From positions 1,228,001-1,292,000 of the forward strand of contig NZ_CP090003.1 of the NCBI RefSeq assembly GCF_021390195.1: a stretch of DNA of 64,000 nucleotides, written 5' to 3'. A program made the translations under genes and the position numbers. Within the stretch, counting starts at the first letter, position 1. Each line of letters starts with the position of its first letter. Positions 7,469 through 17,072 of the stretch are shown here, piece after piece. The notes beneath the pieces were generated by a model that saw nothing but the letters and a program-made list of their open reading frames with translations, searched no databases and was not told the DNA's origin. The DNA comes from Flagellimonas sp. CMM7. Lineage in GTDB: Bacteria > Bacteroidota > Bacteroidia > Flavobacteriales > Flavobacteriaceae.

Positions 7469-9820
7469 ATGCTACGATCAGTTTTATTGCTTATAATCCT
7501 TTTGCCTTTTTGTTCTTTCTCACAGAACATTGAGGTTAGCGGAAATGTTCAGTCTACGGAAGGCCCTCTCTTGGGAGTTTCCGTAATTGAGCAAGGAACA
7601 ACCAATGGCACCACTACAGATTTTAAAGGGAATTATGCCATAAGAGTCAATTCCGGAGCTACTCTCGTGTTCTCCTATCTTGGATTTAAAACTCAAGAAA
7701 TTACAGCTGACGGCAATTCTTTAAACGTAACTTTAGAAGAAGATGCTTCCCAATTGGAAGAAGTTGTTGTAAAAGGATTTGATAATGTAGTTGGTAGAGC
7801 AAGACGACGTGCCGAGTCCGTGCAATCCATTCCTGAATCTGTTGTTACATTCACTGCACAGGCAATTGAAACAAAAGGTGTAAACAATATACAAACCTTT
7901 GCAGATCAGATTCCGAACGTAAATTTTACGACTTCTCAGAACATTGGAAATAATTTTATAACCGTCCGAGGAATTTCACATATACGTAATGGTGAGTCTC
8001 CCATTGCTTTTGTAATTGATGGGGTTACGCTGCCTGATGCCAATTTAATCAACCAAGAATTGTTTGATTTGGCTTTGATCGAAATTGTCAAAGGACCTCA
8101 GGGAGCACTTTATGGTAGAAACGCCATTGCAGGTGCAATCAACATCGTTACTAATGAGCCTACCAATACATCCCGAAATAAAATTCAATTTGGGTATGCT
8201 AACGGAAACCTTTTACAAGCACAATTGTCATCAACCGGGCCATTAATAAAAGATAAACTTTTCTATAGGGTTTCAGGATCATATAAAAAGGGTGATGGTT
8301 TATTGAACAATGTCACATTAAATACCGAACCTGATTTTGTTGAGGATTTATCCATTAGAGGACAGTTAAAGGCCGTTTTATCTTCCAATACCACGGCGAC
8401 ACTTACGGGTCAATTTATAGATGCTGAAGCTGGTGCAGTATATTATGCCTCGCCAACAACGGGCAATCCAACCATTAATCCAGATGATTTTGACAATCTT
8501 GCTATTCAAGCAGATCAATTTGGGCGTTCTACGCTTGATGCCATCTACGGAAACCTAAAGTTCGATTTTAATCTTGGTAATGTTAGACTTACTTCCTCTT
8601 CCTCATATAATAAAGGAGAACGTAACCATATAGGTGATCTTGATTTTACGCCAGCCGACGTTTTACGACAAATTCAAGATAGCAACACAGAAACAATCAA
8701 TCAGGAATTTCGACTGAGTTCCACTGCCACTGATAGCAAGGTTAACTGGGATCTAGGTGCTTTTTATCAAAAATTGGATAAAGAACTAATTACAGATGCC
8801 ACTGCCGATTTTGGTTTTTTTGCAGCACCCTTTCAACCAACAGGCACACAATCCAGATTAGCCATTGGAAACTTTACAAATACCTATAGTACTATTGCAG
8901 CGTTCGGGTTTTTAGACTTCCAAGTAACCAACCGATTGACATTATCTGCAGGGCTTCGATATGATCGGGATAACATTAAACAAGACAACGTTACAGAAAA
9001 TACCAATCCCGAAAAAACAGATACACAATTGCAACCCAAACTTTCATTGGCCCTAAAAGCAACTGAAGATATGCTCCTATATGCCAACTATGGTCGTGGA
9101 TATAGAACCGGAGGTTTTAACCAAGGAAATACGGTACGATATAATTCAGATTTTGAGGCGGAAACCACCGATAATTATGAAATTGGAATGAAAAATAGCC
9201 TATGGGACGGCCGCTTTATACTGAACCTCTCTGGATACTACATTGATTTCAGTAACCAGCAGTTATACGCTCTTGTACTTGATGGTGGGAACGGGAATAT
9301 TCTCATTGGTAATTTCAATGTTCCAGAAAGTGAGTCGGTCGGGTTTGAAGCGGACCTAAAGCTAAGAGCCACAAATTGGTTGGATATCCTTGGCAGTTAC
9401 GGAGTAAGTAAGGCTAGAATAACTGAAGGTACTTCTACGGTTAGCACAGGGGCCAATGAAACTATAAATGTCTCTGGAAACAACACTCCTCTGGTACCTC
9501 AGGATAGCTATAGTTTTGGTTTGGAGTCCAACTTTGACATTTCACGGAATGTTTCATTTAATGGGAATATAAACTTGGAAGGAACTGGAGAAATTTATTG
9601 GCACGAAGATAATGTCGCAGTATCATCAGGCTACAATCTTTTGAATGCCAGGATTGGTCTTACTTTCGATGAATTTTCAATCAACCTTTGGGGTACCAAC
9701 CTAACCGATACCGAATACATTACCGAGTTTTTTGCACAGACATTTTCCAATGGTGGTTCTGACCTAGCATGGCTTGGACAGCCTGCCACCTATGGGGTTA
9801 GTGTGGCATACAAGTTCTAA
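7469..9820 (+). CDS. TonB-dependent outer-membrane receptor
   Basis: 783 residues. A signal peptide (about 1-19, MLRSVLLLIILLPFCSFSQ) precedes a CarboxypepD_reg-like domain (about 20-95) that ends at the usual LEEVVVKGF junction. The plug domain (about 115-225) contains VRGISH, FVIDGVTLPD and IEIVKGPQGALYGRNAIAGAINI, and the rest is a beta-barrel ending in a terminal Phe (SVAYKF). It imports a ligand through the outer membrane using TonB energy. No SusD partner follows. Instead a HyuA/HyuB-type module with its own inner-membrane permease lies directly downstream, so a hydantoin-like or related cyclic amide substrate is inferred. A hairpin at 9876-9906 separates it from that module. Confidence 0.93.
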   Translation: MLRSVLLLIILLPFCSFSQNIEVSGNVQSTEGPLLGVSVIEQGTTNGTTTDFKGNYAIRVNSGATLVFSYLGFKTQEITADGNSLNVTLEEDASQLEEVVVKGFDNVVGRARRRAESVQSIPESVVTFTAQAIETKGVNNIQTFADQIPNVNFTTSQNIGNNFITVRGISHIRNGESPIAFVIDGVTLPDANLINQELFDLALIEIVKGPQGALYGRNAIAGAINIVTNEPTNTSRNKIQFGYANGNLLQAQLSSTGPLIKDKLFYRVSGSYKKGDGLLNNVTLNTEPDFVEDLSIRGQLKAVLSSNTTATLTGQFIDAEAGAVYYASPTTGNPTINPDDFDNLAIQADQFGRSTLDAIYGNLKFDFNLGNVRLTSSSSYNKGERNHIGDLDFTPADVLRQIQDSNTETINQEFRLSSTATDSKVNWDLGAFYQKLDKELITDATADFGFFAAPFQPTGTQSRLAIGNFTNTYSTIAAFGFLDFQVTNRLTLSAGLRYDRDNIKQDNVTENTNPEKTDTQLQPKLSLALKATEDMLLYANYGRGYRTGGFNQGNTVRYNSDFEAETTDNYEIGMKNSLWDGRFILNLSGYYIDFSNQQLYALVLDGGNGNILIGNFNVPESESVGFEADLKLRATNWLDILGSYGVSKARITEGTSTVSTGANETINVSGNNTPLVPQDSYSFGLESNFDISRNVSFNGNINLEGTGEIYWHEDNVAVSSGYNLLNARIGLTFDEFSINLWGTNLTDTEYITEFFAQTFSNGGSDLAWLGQPATYGVSVAYKF

Positions 9821-9875
9821 TGCTTGTTCATAACAGCACTATTTTGAGTTAGTTTAAGTGATCCATTGCAAATGC

Positions 9876-9912
9876 AAAGCCACTAATAAAACACCTTAGT
9901 GGCTTTCTTTAA
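9876..9912 (+). terminator. Hairpin between TonB receptor and hyuA
   Basis: AAAGCCACTA (9876-9885) pairs perfectly with TAGTGGCTTT (9897-9906) around an 11-nt loop, followed by CTTTAAAATTTA. The tail is only moderately T-rich, so it may act as a partial terminator or attenuator between the receptor and the catabolic genes. Confidence 0.6.
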
Positions 9913-9929
9913 AATTTATTAATAATACT

Positions 9930-11993
9930 ATGAGAGTCGCAACAGATATTGGCGGGACTTTTACAGACCTGGTATGCTTGGAATTTGACAAGAAAACGGG
10001 CAGGCCGACTGGTGTAAAAGTCGCAAAATCGGATACCACACCTTCCAATTTTGAACAGGGTATACTAGATACCATCGAAAAAGGAAATGTAGATTTAAAA
10101 GAGATTGAATTCTTTGCACATGGCACCACCGTTGTCATCAATGCACTTACCGAACGTAAGGGTGCAAAAACGGCTTTGATAACCACAAAAGGGTTTCGGG
10201 ATGTACTGGAAATAGCACGATGTAATAGGCCCGATTTGTTCAACTTCAACTTTATAAAACAACCTCCTTTTGTACCCAGGTATTTAAGGTTTGAGGTAGA
10301 GGAACGAATGAATTACAAGGGTGAGGTAATCAAAGAATTAAACATGGCGACGCTCAAGGCCATCCTAAAAACCTGTAAAGAAGAAAACGTTGAATCCATT
10401 GCCGTATGCCTTTTACATGCATATAAAAATCCAGAGCACGAAATAAAGCTTGTTCAAGAATTGTCCAAACTGGTCAATAATATAGAAATAATCGCATCTC
10501 ATCAGGTGACCAGGGAATGGCGTGAATATGAACGAACAAGTTCAACAGTATTGTCCGGCTATGTTTTACCCATTGCCAAAAAATATTTGAATCAGCTCAA
10601 AGAAAAATTAAAACTTAAAGGACTCCGTGATTCCCCTTACATCATGCAATCAAATGGAGGCATTACTACCTTGAATGATGTAAAGAGTAATCCGATTACC
10701 ATGGTAGAATCTGGTCCTGCTAGTGGTGTTTTTGGAGCGATAGCCTTAGGAAGGGTCATTGGAAAAAAGAACTTGATTGTTTTGGATATTGGCGGGACCA
10801 CCGCCAAATGTGCTTTAGTTGAAAATGGCCAGGTAAAAATTACCACCAACTATAAGATAGAACATTCAAGGACAGAGGCTGGATACCCCATTCAAACACC
10901 CGTAATCGATATTGTTGAGATTGGAAATGGAGGCGGAAGTATTGCTTGGATAGATGAAGGAGGAAAAATGCATGTTGGACCTAAAAGTGCAGGTGCAATG
11001 CCGGGGCCTGCCGCTTACGGTCGTGGCGGAAAAAATCTGACTACTACGGACGCCAATATTATCACTGGGCGCATACATCCCGATTATTTTTTGGGAGGGG
11101 AGTTACAACCTGATTACTCAAGTATCGAAACAGCCGCCAAACCTCTATGCGAATCATTAAATGCATCAAAAGAAGACATTGCAAAAGGCATTCTGCGAAT
11201 TGCCAATTCCAATATGGTAAATGCATTAAAGCTTATTTCCGTAAACAAAGGCCATGACCCCCGAGATTTTACCATGGTTGTCATTGGAGGTGGGGGCTCA
11301 ATGCATGGGGTGGATCTCGCTAGGGAACTTCAAGTAGCCGAACTGATTGTCCCTCCGCACGCGGGTGTATTCTCTGCTTTTGGAATGCTCATGTCGGATA
11401 TACGAAGAGACTTTATCAGAACCAATGTGATAACCCTGGAATTAAAACAAAGGACCATTATCCAATCAACCTTCGCAGAAATGGAAAATGAAGCCATTAA
11501 AAATTTCAAATTGGATGGCTATACAAAAGACGATATCAAGTTTACTTATTATACCGATTTGCGTTATGCTGGTCAAGAACACTATGTAAAAGTGCTGTTG
11601 TCCAACTTTGACGACCATACTCCTTTGGATACCATAATCGAATATTTCCATAAAGAACATAAAAAGCATTATTCTTTTGAACTGGATGCCACTGTTGAAT
11701 TGGTGAACTTTCATTTGGTGGCCGAAGTGGTAGTTGACAAACCAGACTTTCCAAAATTGGAGACCCTTGGTAAAAAAGTAGAGGATGCACGCTTTGACAC
11801 CAGAGAGGTTGATTTTGACGATTTGGGAATTCATCAAACCACATTTTACCACAGAAATCTGTTAGAGCCAAAAATGAGCATCAAGGGACCAGCTGTAATT
11901 GCCGAAAAGGCAACCACCACTTTAGTTACTCCCTTGCACATAATGAATGTTGATGAATATGGTAACCTAATTCTAACCTTACAAAAAGTCTAG
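9930..11993 (+). CDS. hyuA: Hydantoinase/oxoprolinase A subunit (N-methylhydantoinase A-like)
   Basis: 687 residues, the usual length of the long HyuA form. Two actin-like ATPase phosphate motifs are visible: DIGGTFTD at residues 6-13 and DIGGTTAK near 286. The first domain also has GTTVVINALTERKG (about 65-78), and a Gly/Pro-rich MPGPAAYGRGG follows near 353. Members couple ATP hydrolysis to opening of cyclic amides such as N-methylhydantoin or 5-oxoproline, working with a HyuB subunit; hyuB follows 2 nt downstream. The start ATG is 20 nt after the hairpin. The substrate is not fixed by sequence, and acetone-carboxylase-type relatives share this fold. Confidence 0.9.
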   Translation: MRVATDIGGTFTDLVCLEFDKKTGRPTGVKVAKSDTTPSNFEQGILDTIEKGNVDLKEIEFFAHGTTVVINALTERKGAKTALITTKGFRDVLEIARCNRPDLFNFNFIKQPPFVPRYLRFEVEERMNYKGEVIKELNMATLKAILKTCKEENVESIAVCLLHAYKNPEHEIKLVQELSKLVNNIEIIASHQVTREWREYERTSSTVLSGYVLPIAKKYLNQLKEKLKLKGLRDSPYIMQSNGGITTLNDVKSNPITMVESGPASGVFGAIALGRVIGKKNLIVLDIGGTTAKCALVENGQVKITTNYKIEHSRTEAGYPIQTPVIDIVEIGNGGGSIAWIDEGGKMHVGPKSAGAMPGPAAYGRGGKNLTTTDANIITGRIHPDYFLGGELQPDYSSIETAAKPLCESLNASKEDIAKGILRIANSNMVNALKLISVNKGHDPRDFTMVVIGGGGSMHGVDLARELQVAELIVPPHAGVFSAFGMLMSDIRRDFIRTNVITLELKQRTIIQSTFAEMENEAIKNFKLDGYTKDDIKFTYYTDLRYAGQEHYVKVLLSNFDDHTPLDTIIEYFHKEHKKHYSFELDATVELVNFHLVAEVVVDKPDFPKLETLGKKVEDARFDTREVDFDDLGIHQTTFYHRNLLEPKMSIKGPAVIAEKATTTLVTPLHIMNVDEYGNLILTLQKV

Positions 11994-11995
11994 CA

Positions 11996-13657
11996 ATGGA
12001 AAAATTCACTTTAGAAATCATTCAGGATGCATTGGTTGCGGCTGGCGATGAAATGTTTCAGACTTTACAGCGCACCAGCATGAGCCCTATTATATACGAA
12101 TCACTCGACTATGCGGTAGGTATTACAGACTCCAAAGGGGAACTATTGGCCCAAGGTAACGGAGTAACCGCATTTTTGGCTGCCTTGGATTCTGTTGTAA
12201 GGGCCACTTTGGAGAAATTCAATGGAGAAAACGCATTGGAAGAAGGAGATGTGGTCATTGCCAATACACCTTATGCGGGTGGTGGAACCCACCTGTCAGA
12301 TGTGTCGGTGATATATCCTGTTTTTTATAAAAATGAACTGGTCGCATTTACAGTCAATAAAGCACACTGGACCGAGTTGGGGGGGACATTTCCAGGTTCT
12401 GTTTCAACAATAGCCACAGAAATTTATCAGGAAGGATTGCATTTCCCATTCATAAAAGTACGAGCAAAAGGTGAAGTCAATGAAGCTATTGTTGACCTCA
12501 TCAAATCCAACGTGCGATTACCGGACAGCACGCTTGGTGATCTCTATGCCGGAATTGCAGCAGCAGAAGTAGGTGCACGAAGGGTGATTTCAATCATTAA
12601 AAAATATGGCTTGAAAACATTTATAAAAGCCAAAGAAGATTTCCTCGATTATGGGGAGCGCATGTGTATTGAAGCCCTTAAGCAGATTCCAAATGGAGTG
12701 TATGAAGGAACAACCGAAATTGAAGACAATGGTTTTGGTGAAGGACCCTTTCCTATCAAGGCTAAAATAACAGTGACAGATAATGAATTTATAGCTGATT
12801 TTAATGGTTCTCATCCACAAGTAAAAGGTGCTACCAATCTGGCTTTTAGTGGCTTGGTCACAGGTTGCCGAAGTCTTTTTAAGGCCATAACCACACCACG
12901 AATGGATGCCAACGGAGGCGCGTTCAGGCCAATGAAAGTTATCTGTGAACCGGGAACCATTGTTAGCGCGGAAGCCCCTTCGGCAGTATCGGTTTACTAT
13001 GAAGTTTTAATCACGTCCATCGATTTAATTTGGAAGATATTGGCGCCAATGATTCCGGATAAGTTACCAGCTGGGCATTTACGTTCTGTCTGTGCTACGT
13101 TCATTTCAGGTATGCATCCGGACACCGGACAATTTTATATTCAGGCCGAACCTTTGGCAGGTGGATGGGGAGCTTCCTCATCACATGACGGAAACCGTGG
13201 GCAACTCTCCTGTGGTAGTGGTGAATCCTATAACATTCCAATTGAAATCCGAGAAATGCGCTACGGTATCCAGGTAGAACAATATGCCTTTCACAATGAA
13301 GGCGGTGGATATGGCGAATTTCAAGGAGGAAATGGGCAGTATGTAGATTACAAAATTGTTTCCGATGGAGCTCATGTCACAGCCGCATTTTTGGGTGAGA
13401 AAACAAAAACCTGGGGTATGAATGGTGGTCATGATGGATCCTATAATTACTTCTTGCTTATTCGAAAAGATGGGACGGAAGAAAGACATAGTTTGGGAAC
13501 CAACATTGCCTTGGATAAAGGAGATATCGTAAGATGTGTTACCGCTACAGGCGGGGGTTATGGAGATCCTAAAAATCGCCCAAAGGAAAATGTTCTCTTA
13601 GATGTGAAAAACGGGTACATAAGTAAAAAAGAAGCAAAAGAATTCTACAGTATTTAA
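11996..13657 (+). CDS. hyuB: Hydantoinase/oxoprolinase B subunit
   Basis: 553 residues, full length for the HyuB family. Recognisable stretches include SPIIYESLDYAVGITD near residue 30, the Gly-rich NTPYAGGGTHLSDV near 90, DFNGSHPQVKG near 265, and a C-terminal CVTATGGGYGDPKNR. HyuB partners with HyuA to form the ATP-dependent ring-opening enzyme in the cytoplasm. It sits between hyuA (2 nt) and a hydantoin-racemase-type gene (1 nt), so translation of all three is probably coupled. Which cyclic amide is opened is unknown. Confidence 0.9.
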   Translation: MEKFTLEIIQDALVAAGDEMFQTLQRTSMSPIIYESLDYAVGITDSKGELLAQGNGVTAFLAALDSVVRATLEKFNGENALEEGDVVIANTPYAGGGTHLSDVSVIYPVFYKNELVAFTVNKAHWTELGGTFPGSVSTIATEIYQEGLHFPFIKVRAKGEVNEAIVDLIKSNVRLPDSTLGDLYAGIAAAEVGARRVISIIKKYGLKTFIKAKEDFLDYGERMCIEALKQIPNGVYEGTTEIEDNGFGEGPFPIKAKITVTDNEFIADFNGSHPQVKGATNLAFSGLVTGCRSLFKAITTPRMDANGGAFRPMKVICEPGTIVSAEAPSAVSVYYEVLITSIDLIWKILAPMIPDKLPAGHLRSVCATFISGMHPDTGQFYIQAEPLAGGWGASSSHDGNRGQLSCGSGESYNIPIEIREMRYGIQVEQYAFHNEGGGYGEFQGGNGQYVDYKIVSDGAHVTAAFLGEKTKTWGMNGGHDGSYNYFLLIRKDGTEERHSLGTNIALDKGDIVRCVTATGGGYGDPKNRPKENVLLDVKNGYISKKEAKEFYSI

Positions 13658-13658
13658 T

Positions 13659-14456
13659 ATGGAAGATGTTCTAAAAATCATGTATTTAAACCCAGTTGGT
13701 TTTGACTCGTACGACGCATTTTTTGCCGAAATGATCAAAGAAAATAAGTATTCGAACACTGAAGTACATGTCACCTCTTTGAACCCAACCGTAGGTCAAA
13801 TGGATAACCTAGAGTATAGAACCTACAACGCACTCATTGCCTCAGATTTGATTAAGGCCACGCGCCAAGCTTCAGCAGATGGTTTTGATGCACTGATCGT
13901 TGGTTGTTTTTATGACCCCTATTTATTGGATGTTAGAGAAATTTCTGGCGATATGGTAGTTGTTGCTCCTTGTCAGTCTTCAATCGAAATTGCCTTAAAA
14001 CTATCCAATAAATTTTCTGTAATCATCGGTCAAAAAAAATGGGAGCATGAAATGCACTCTACCATAAAGGAATATGGTTATGGAGGACATTTGGCATCCT
14101 TTAGGGATGTTGGCATGAATGTCTGTGAGTTTCAAAAAGATCATGATATTACTGCTAATAATTTATTTAGAGCTGCAGAAAAAGCTGTTAAAGAAGATTT
14201 TGCAGAATCCGTCATATTGGGTTGTACTTGCGAATTTGGTTTCTTTAAAGAGATTCAGGACAAACTTGAAGTACCCGTTATTGATCCTTCTCTTGCTGCT
14301 TTGAAACAGGCAGAGCAAGCGGCCATTTTAAAAAAACAATATGGATGGAAGCCCTCAAGAAAATGGAGTTGTGAACCTCCATTAGAACAAGATATCGCGC
14401 AATTTGGACTGTTTTCGGATGAATATCAATTTGGTAATAGAATTATCGTGAGCTAA
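13659..14456 (+). CDS. Asp/Glu/hydantoin racemase family protein
   Basis: 265 residues. Two catalytic-type cysteines are visible in the expected contexts: LIVGCFYDP (about residue 87) and VILGCTCEFG (about residue 188). In this fold such a pair removes and adds the alpha proton from opposite faces. Family members include hydantoin racemase and aspartate/glutamate racemase. Position directly after hyuAB supports racemisation of a hydantoin or of its opened product. The C-terminal extension (KPSRKWSCEPP onward) is a little longer than in minimal racemases. The stop codon overlaps the next start by one base (TAATG). Confidence 0.85.
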   Translation: MEDVLKIMYLNPVGFDSYDAFFAEMIKENKYSNTEVHVTSLNPTVGQMDNLEYRTYNALIASDLIKATRQASADGFDALIVGCFYDPYLLDVREISGDMVVVAPCQSSIEIALKLSNKFSVIIGQKKWEHEMHSTIKEYGYGGHLASFRDVGMNVCEFQKDHDITANNLFRAAEKAVKEDFAESVILGCTCEFGFFKEIQDKLEVPVIDPSLAALKQAEQAAILKKQYGWKPSRKWSCEPPLEQDIAQFGLFSDEYQFGNRIIVS

Positions 14457-14779
14457 TGGAAATGAAAAAAATAACATATCCACTGCCCGATGAACATTAC
14501 AACAAATCTCTTTTTCACATTCAGAAAGAGCAGGTAGAGTTTCAATTTGGCACCGTGTTTCTAAAAAAGGGAACCCGGATTCCGGAAGTAGGTTTTACAA
14601 GACATCCAAGTCATGAAATTTCGATTATTCAACAGGGAAATATTGAAATGCTCAATGAAGATGGATCAATTAAGGGTTACCTAAAGTCAGGGGATGTCGT
14701 TTATCTGGAAGCTTTCGAGGCCCAAGCAGGAAACATTCTGGAGGACACAAAACTCCTTTATATGCTAATCAAGACATAA
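14456..14779 (+). CDS. Small cupin-domain protein
   Basis: 107 residues forming one cupin barrel. The first motif region contains PEVGFTRHPSHEISIIQQGNIEM, with two His and one Glu spaced as potential metal ligands, and a later GDVVYLEAFEAQA fits the second motif. It could be a small metal enzyme or a ligand-binding accessory for the pathway; function is unproven. The ATG overlaps the racemase stop by one base, and a second in-frame ATG lies 6 nt later. It is followed after 4 nt by the permease gene, so it belongs to the same transcript. Confidence 0.75.
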   Translation: MEMKKITYPLPDEHYNKSLFHIQKEQVEFQFGTVFLKKGTRIPEVGFTRHPSHEISIIQQGNIEMLNEDGSIKGYLKSGDVVYLEAFEAQAGNILEDTKLLYMLIKT

Positions 14780-14783
14780 TAAA

Positions 14784-15983
14784 ATGGAAAACAATCAAAC
14801 TAACACAAAATGGTATAGTCTTGCCGGTATTTGGTTCGGAGGTATCGTTAGCGTACCCGCACTGCTCATTGGTAGTACTTTAATAGCTGCCTTAAGTTTC
14901 AATACATCAATTTGGGCTGGTCTTATTGGTTTTAGCTTTGTAGTACTCTTCATGTCTTTCTTGAGCATGGCAGCAGTTGAAAGAAGAAAAGCGACTGTTG
15001 CGTTGGCTTCGAGCAGTTTTGGTGAGAATGGTGCCAAGATAATCGTTGCGTTGGTCATTGGCTTATCTACCTTAGGGTGGTTTGGAATCCAAAGTAATAT
15101 TGCTGGGGCTTCCTTTTCGAAAATACTCTTAGAAATGGGAGGGCCTGATATCCCAATATGGGTAACATCGGTCTTTTGGGGAATTATTATGGTACTCACT
15201 GCAGTTTTTGGATTCAAATACCTGAAATGGCTTAATTATATAGCAGTACCTGCCATTGTTTTGTTACTGATTTACGGACTCGTTATCACCTTTAAAACCC
15301 ATAGTTTTCAGGATGTGCTGGATTTTAAGCCAGTAAGCAAAATGCCCTTTTTACAAGCTATAGGACTTACCATCGGCTTTATCTCAGTAGGAGGGGTAAT
15401 TTCTCCTGATTACAATCGTTTTGCAGCAACAAAACGGGATGCCGTTTTAGGTTCAATTTTTGGAATCATCCCTTCAGCATTATGCCTGCTGGCCATTGGA
15501 GCAATTTTAGCAATTACTCAAGGAACTTATGACATCGTTGAAATATTTTCCAGCTTAGGGTTTCCATTTTTTGCAATGTCTATTCTTATTCTAGCTACGT
15601 GGACATCCAACGTTATGAACATCTATTCCTCTGGATTGGCCTTCAATGATCTTTTTAAACTAAGTGAGGACTCACGCTCCAAAACCACATTATTGATCGG
15701 AATTGTTGGGATACTACTTGCGGCTATTGGAATACTATCCCATTTCATGAGCTTTATTACCCTTCTCACCATTACCATAACTCCAATAGCAGGAGTAATA
15801 ATCTCAGATTATTATATCGCTAAAACATATCAACAAAAAGCCCAGAAAGTAAATTGGATAGGAATTCTCTCATGGGGAACAGGAGTAGTATTAATGCTGC
15901 TTATGGACTCCCCTATTAAAAACATATTGGGGATTGTTGTGGGGGCATTGGTTTATTACATCCTTAAAAAAATTATAAAGTAA
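14784..15983 (+). CDS. NCS1-family permease (CodB/Mhp1-like)
   Basis: 399 residues with about twelve hydrophobic segments. The N-terminal WYSLAGIWFGGIVSVPALLIGSTL and the later LGWFGIQSNIAGASF are typical of nucleobase:cation symporter-1 proteins such as cytosine permease CodB and the hydantoin transporter Mhp1. GGVISPDYNRFAATKRDAV matches the conserved intracellular SxDYxRF-type motif. It should carry the pathway substrate across the inner membrane after TonB-dependent uptake. Substrate class (hydantoin, pyrimidine or purine derivative) is inferred only from neighbours. Confidence 0.88.
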   Translation: MENNQTNTKWYSLAGIWFGGIVSVPALLIGSTLIAALSFNTSIWAGLIGFSFVVLFMSFLSMAAVERRKATVALASSSFGENGAKIIVALVIGLSTLGWFGIQSNIAGASFSKILLEMGGPDIPIWVTSVFWGIIMVLTAVFGFKYLKWLNYIAVPAIVLLLIYGLVITFKTHSFQDVLDFKPVSKMPFLQAIGLTIGFISVGGVISPDYNRFAATKRDAVLGSIFGIIPSALCLLAIGAILAITQGTYDIVEIFSSLGFPFFAMSILILATWTSNVMNIYSSGLAFNDLFKLSEDSRSKTTLLIGIVGILLAAIGILSHFMSFITLLTITITPIAGVIISDYYIAKTYQQKAQKVNWIGILSWGTGVVLMLLMDSPIKNILGIVVGALVYYILKKIIK

Positions 15984-15985
15984 GT

Positions 15986-17068
15986 ATGCGAAAAATCAGC
16001 AAATCGGACATTGAATATATAGCCATGGGGTCAACCGTTTTAGGTACAGGAGGTGGTGGTGATCCCTATATTGGTAAGCTTTTGGTAAAACAAGCCATAG
16101 ATACTTATGGTGAAGTTGCCCTTGTCTCCGCAAAAGAATTGAAGGATGACGCTTTGGTAGTTCCGATAGCAGCTTTTGGGGCACCTATGATTCTTGTGGA
16201 AAAGCTTTTTTCAGGAAATGAATTCATCAAGGCCTTTGAAATGATGGAAGAATATTTGGGTAAAAAAATAGATGCCATTATGCCAGCCGAAGCTGGGGGG
16301 CTTAATGGCGTAATCCCGTTTGCGGTTGCCGCACAAAAAAATATTCCCATAGTGGATGCCGATGGTATGGGAAGGGCATTTCCCCGTTTGGAAATGGTCA
16401 CCTTTACGTTACATGATATTCCCGTTTCCCCTATAGCTCAAGCTGATGAAAAAGGAAACAGAAACATATACCATACTATTGATAATGTATGGGGAGAAAC
16501 CCTAGTCGGGGCGACAACAATTCAAATGGGGGGTAGTTGTGCCATTGGATGCTATCCAATGAGCGGGGAACAAGTTAAGAAAACTGCTGTGCATGGTATT
16601 GTCACTTATGCCCAAAAACTTGGAAAAGCTATCCTTGATGCAAAAGAGAAAAACCTAAGCCCACTTAATTCTTTAATTAAAGAAGCCTCTGCCATTAAAC
16701 TTTTTACAGGTAAAATCAGCAATGTTGCTATCAAAACAGAAGGCCGATGGAATAAGGGAATTTGTGAGATTATGGGACTTGATGAAAACCAAGGATCGTT
16801 TATGGAATTGGATTTTCAGAATGAATTTTTAATGGCTAAAAAAGACGGGGAACCTGTTGCCATTACTCCAGATTTGATTGTACTTATAGATGCAGAAAAC
16901 GCACAGCCCATTACTGCTGAATCGGTTCAATATGGCACCAGAGTAGTGGTTTTAGGTATGAGAGCCGATGGGCAATGGAGAACACCAAAGGGAATAGCTT
17001 TAGGAGGCCCGCAAAAGTTCGGTTATGAAGAAAAATTTGTTCCTATCGAGGAATTGAATAAAAACTAA
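15986..17068 (+). CDS. DUF917 family protein
   Basis: 360 residues, normal for DUF917. It starts with SDIEYIAMGSTVLGTGGGGDPYIG, the Gly-rich N-terminal signature. PAEAGGLNGVIPFAVAAQKNIPIVDADGMGRAFPRLEM follows near residue 100-135. DUF917 proteins are repeatedly found beside short hydantoinase/oxoprolinase genes, and such a gene follows here after 4 nt, so the two probably act as one enzyme or consecutive steps. The biochemical role is not established. The gene starts 2 nt after the permease stop. Confidence 0.88.
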   Translation: MRKISKSDIEYIAMGSTVLGTGGGGDPYIGKLLVKQAIDTYGEVALVSAKELKDDALVVPIAAFGAPMILVEKLFSGNEFIKAFEMMEEYLGKKIDAIMPAEAGGLNGVIPFAVAAQKNIPIVDADGMGRAFPRLEMVTFTLHDIPVSPIAQADEKGNRNIYHTIDNVWGETLVGATTIQMGGSCAIGCYPMSGEQVKKTAVHGIVTYAQKLGKAILDAKEKNLSPLNSLIKEASAIKLFTGKISNVAIKTEGRWNKGICEIMGLDENQGSFMELDFQNEFLMAKKDGEPVAITPDLIVLIDAENAQPITAESVQYGTRVVVLGMRADGQWRTPKGIALGGPQKFGYEEKFVPIEELNKN

Positions 17069-17072
17069 AAGT

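Noticed and set aside
11466..11871. Two minus-strand frames of 109-128 residues inside hyuA.
   Set aside because: They are antisense shadows of a strongly conserved HyuA coding region.
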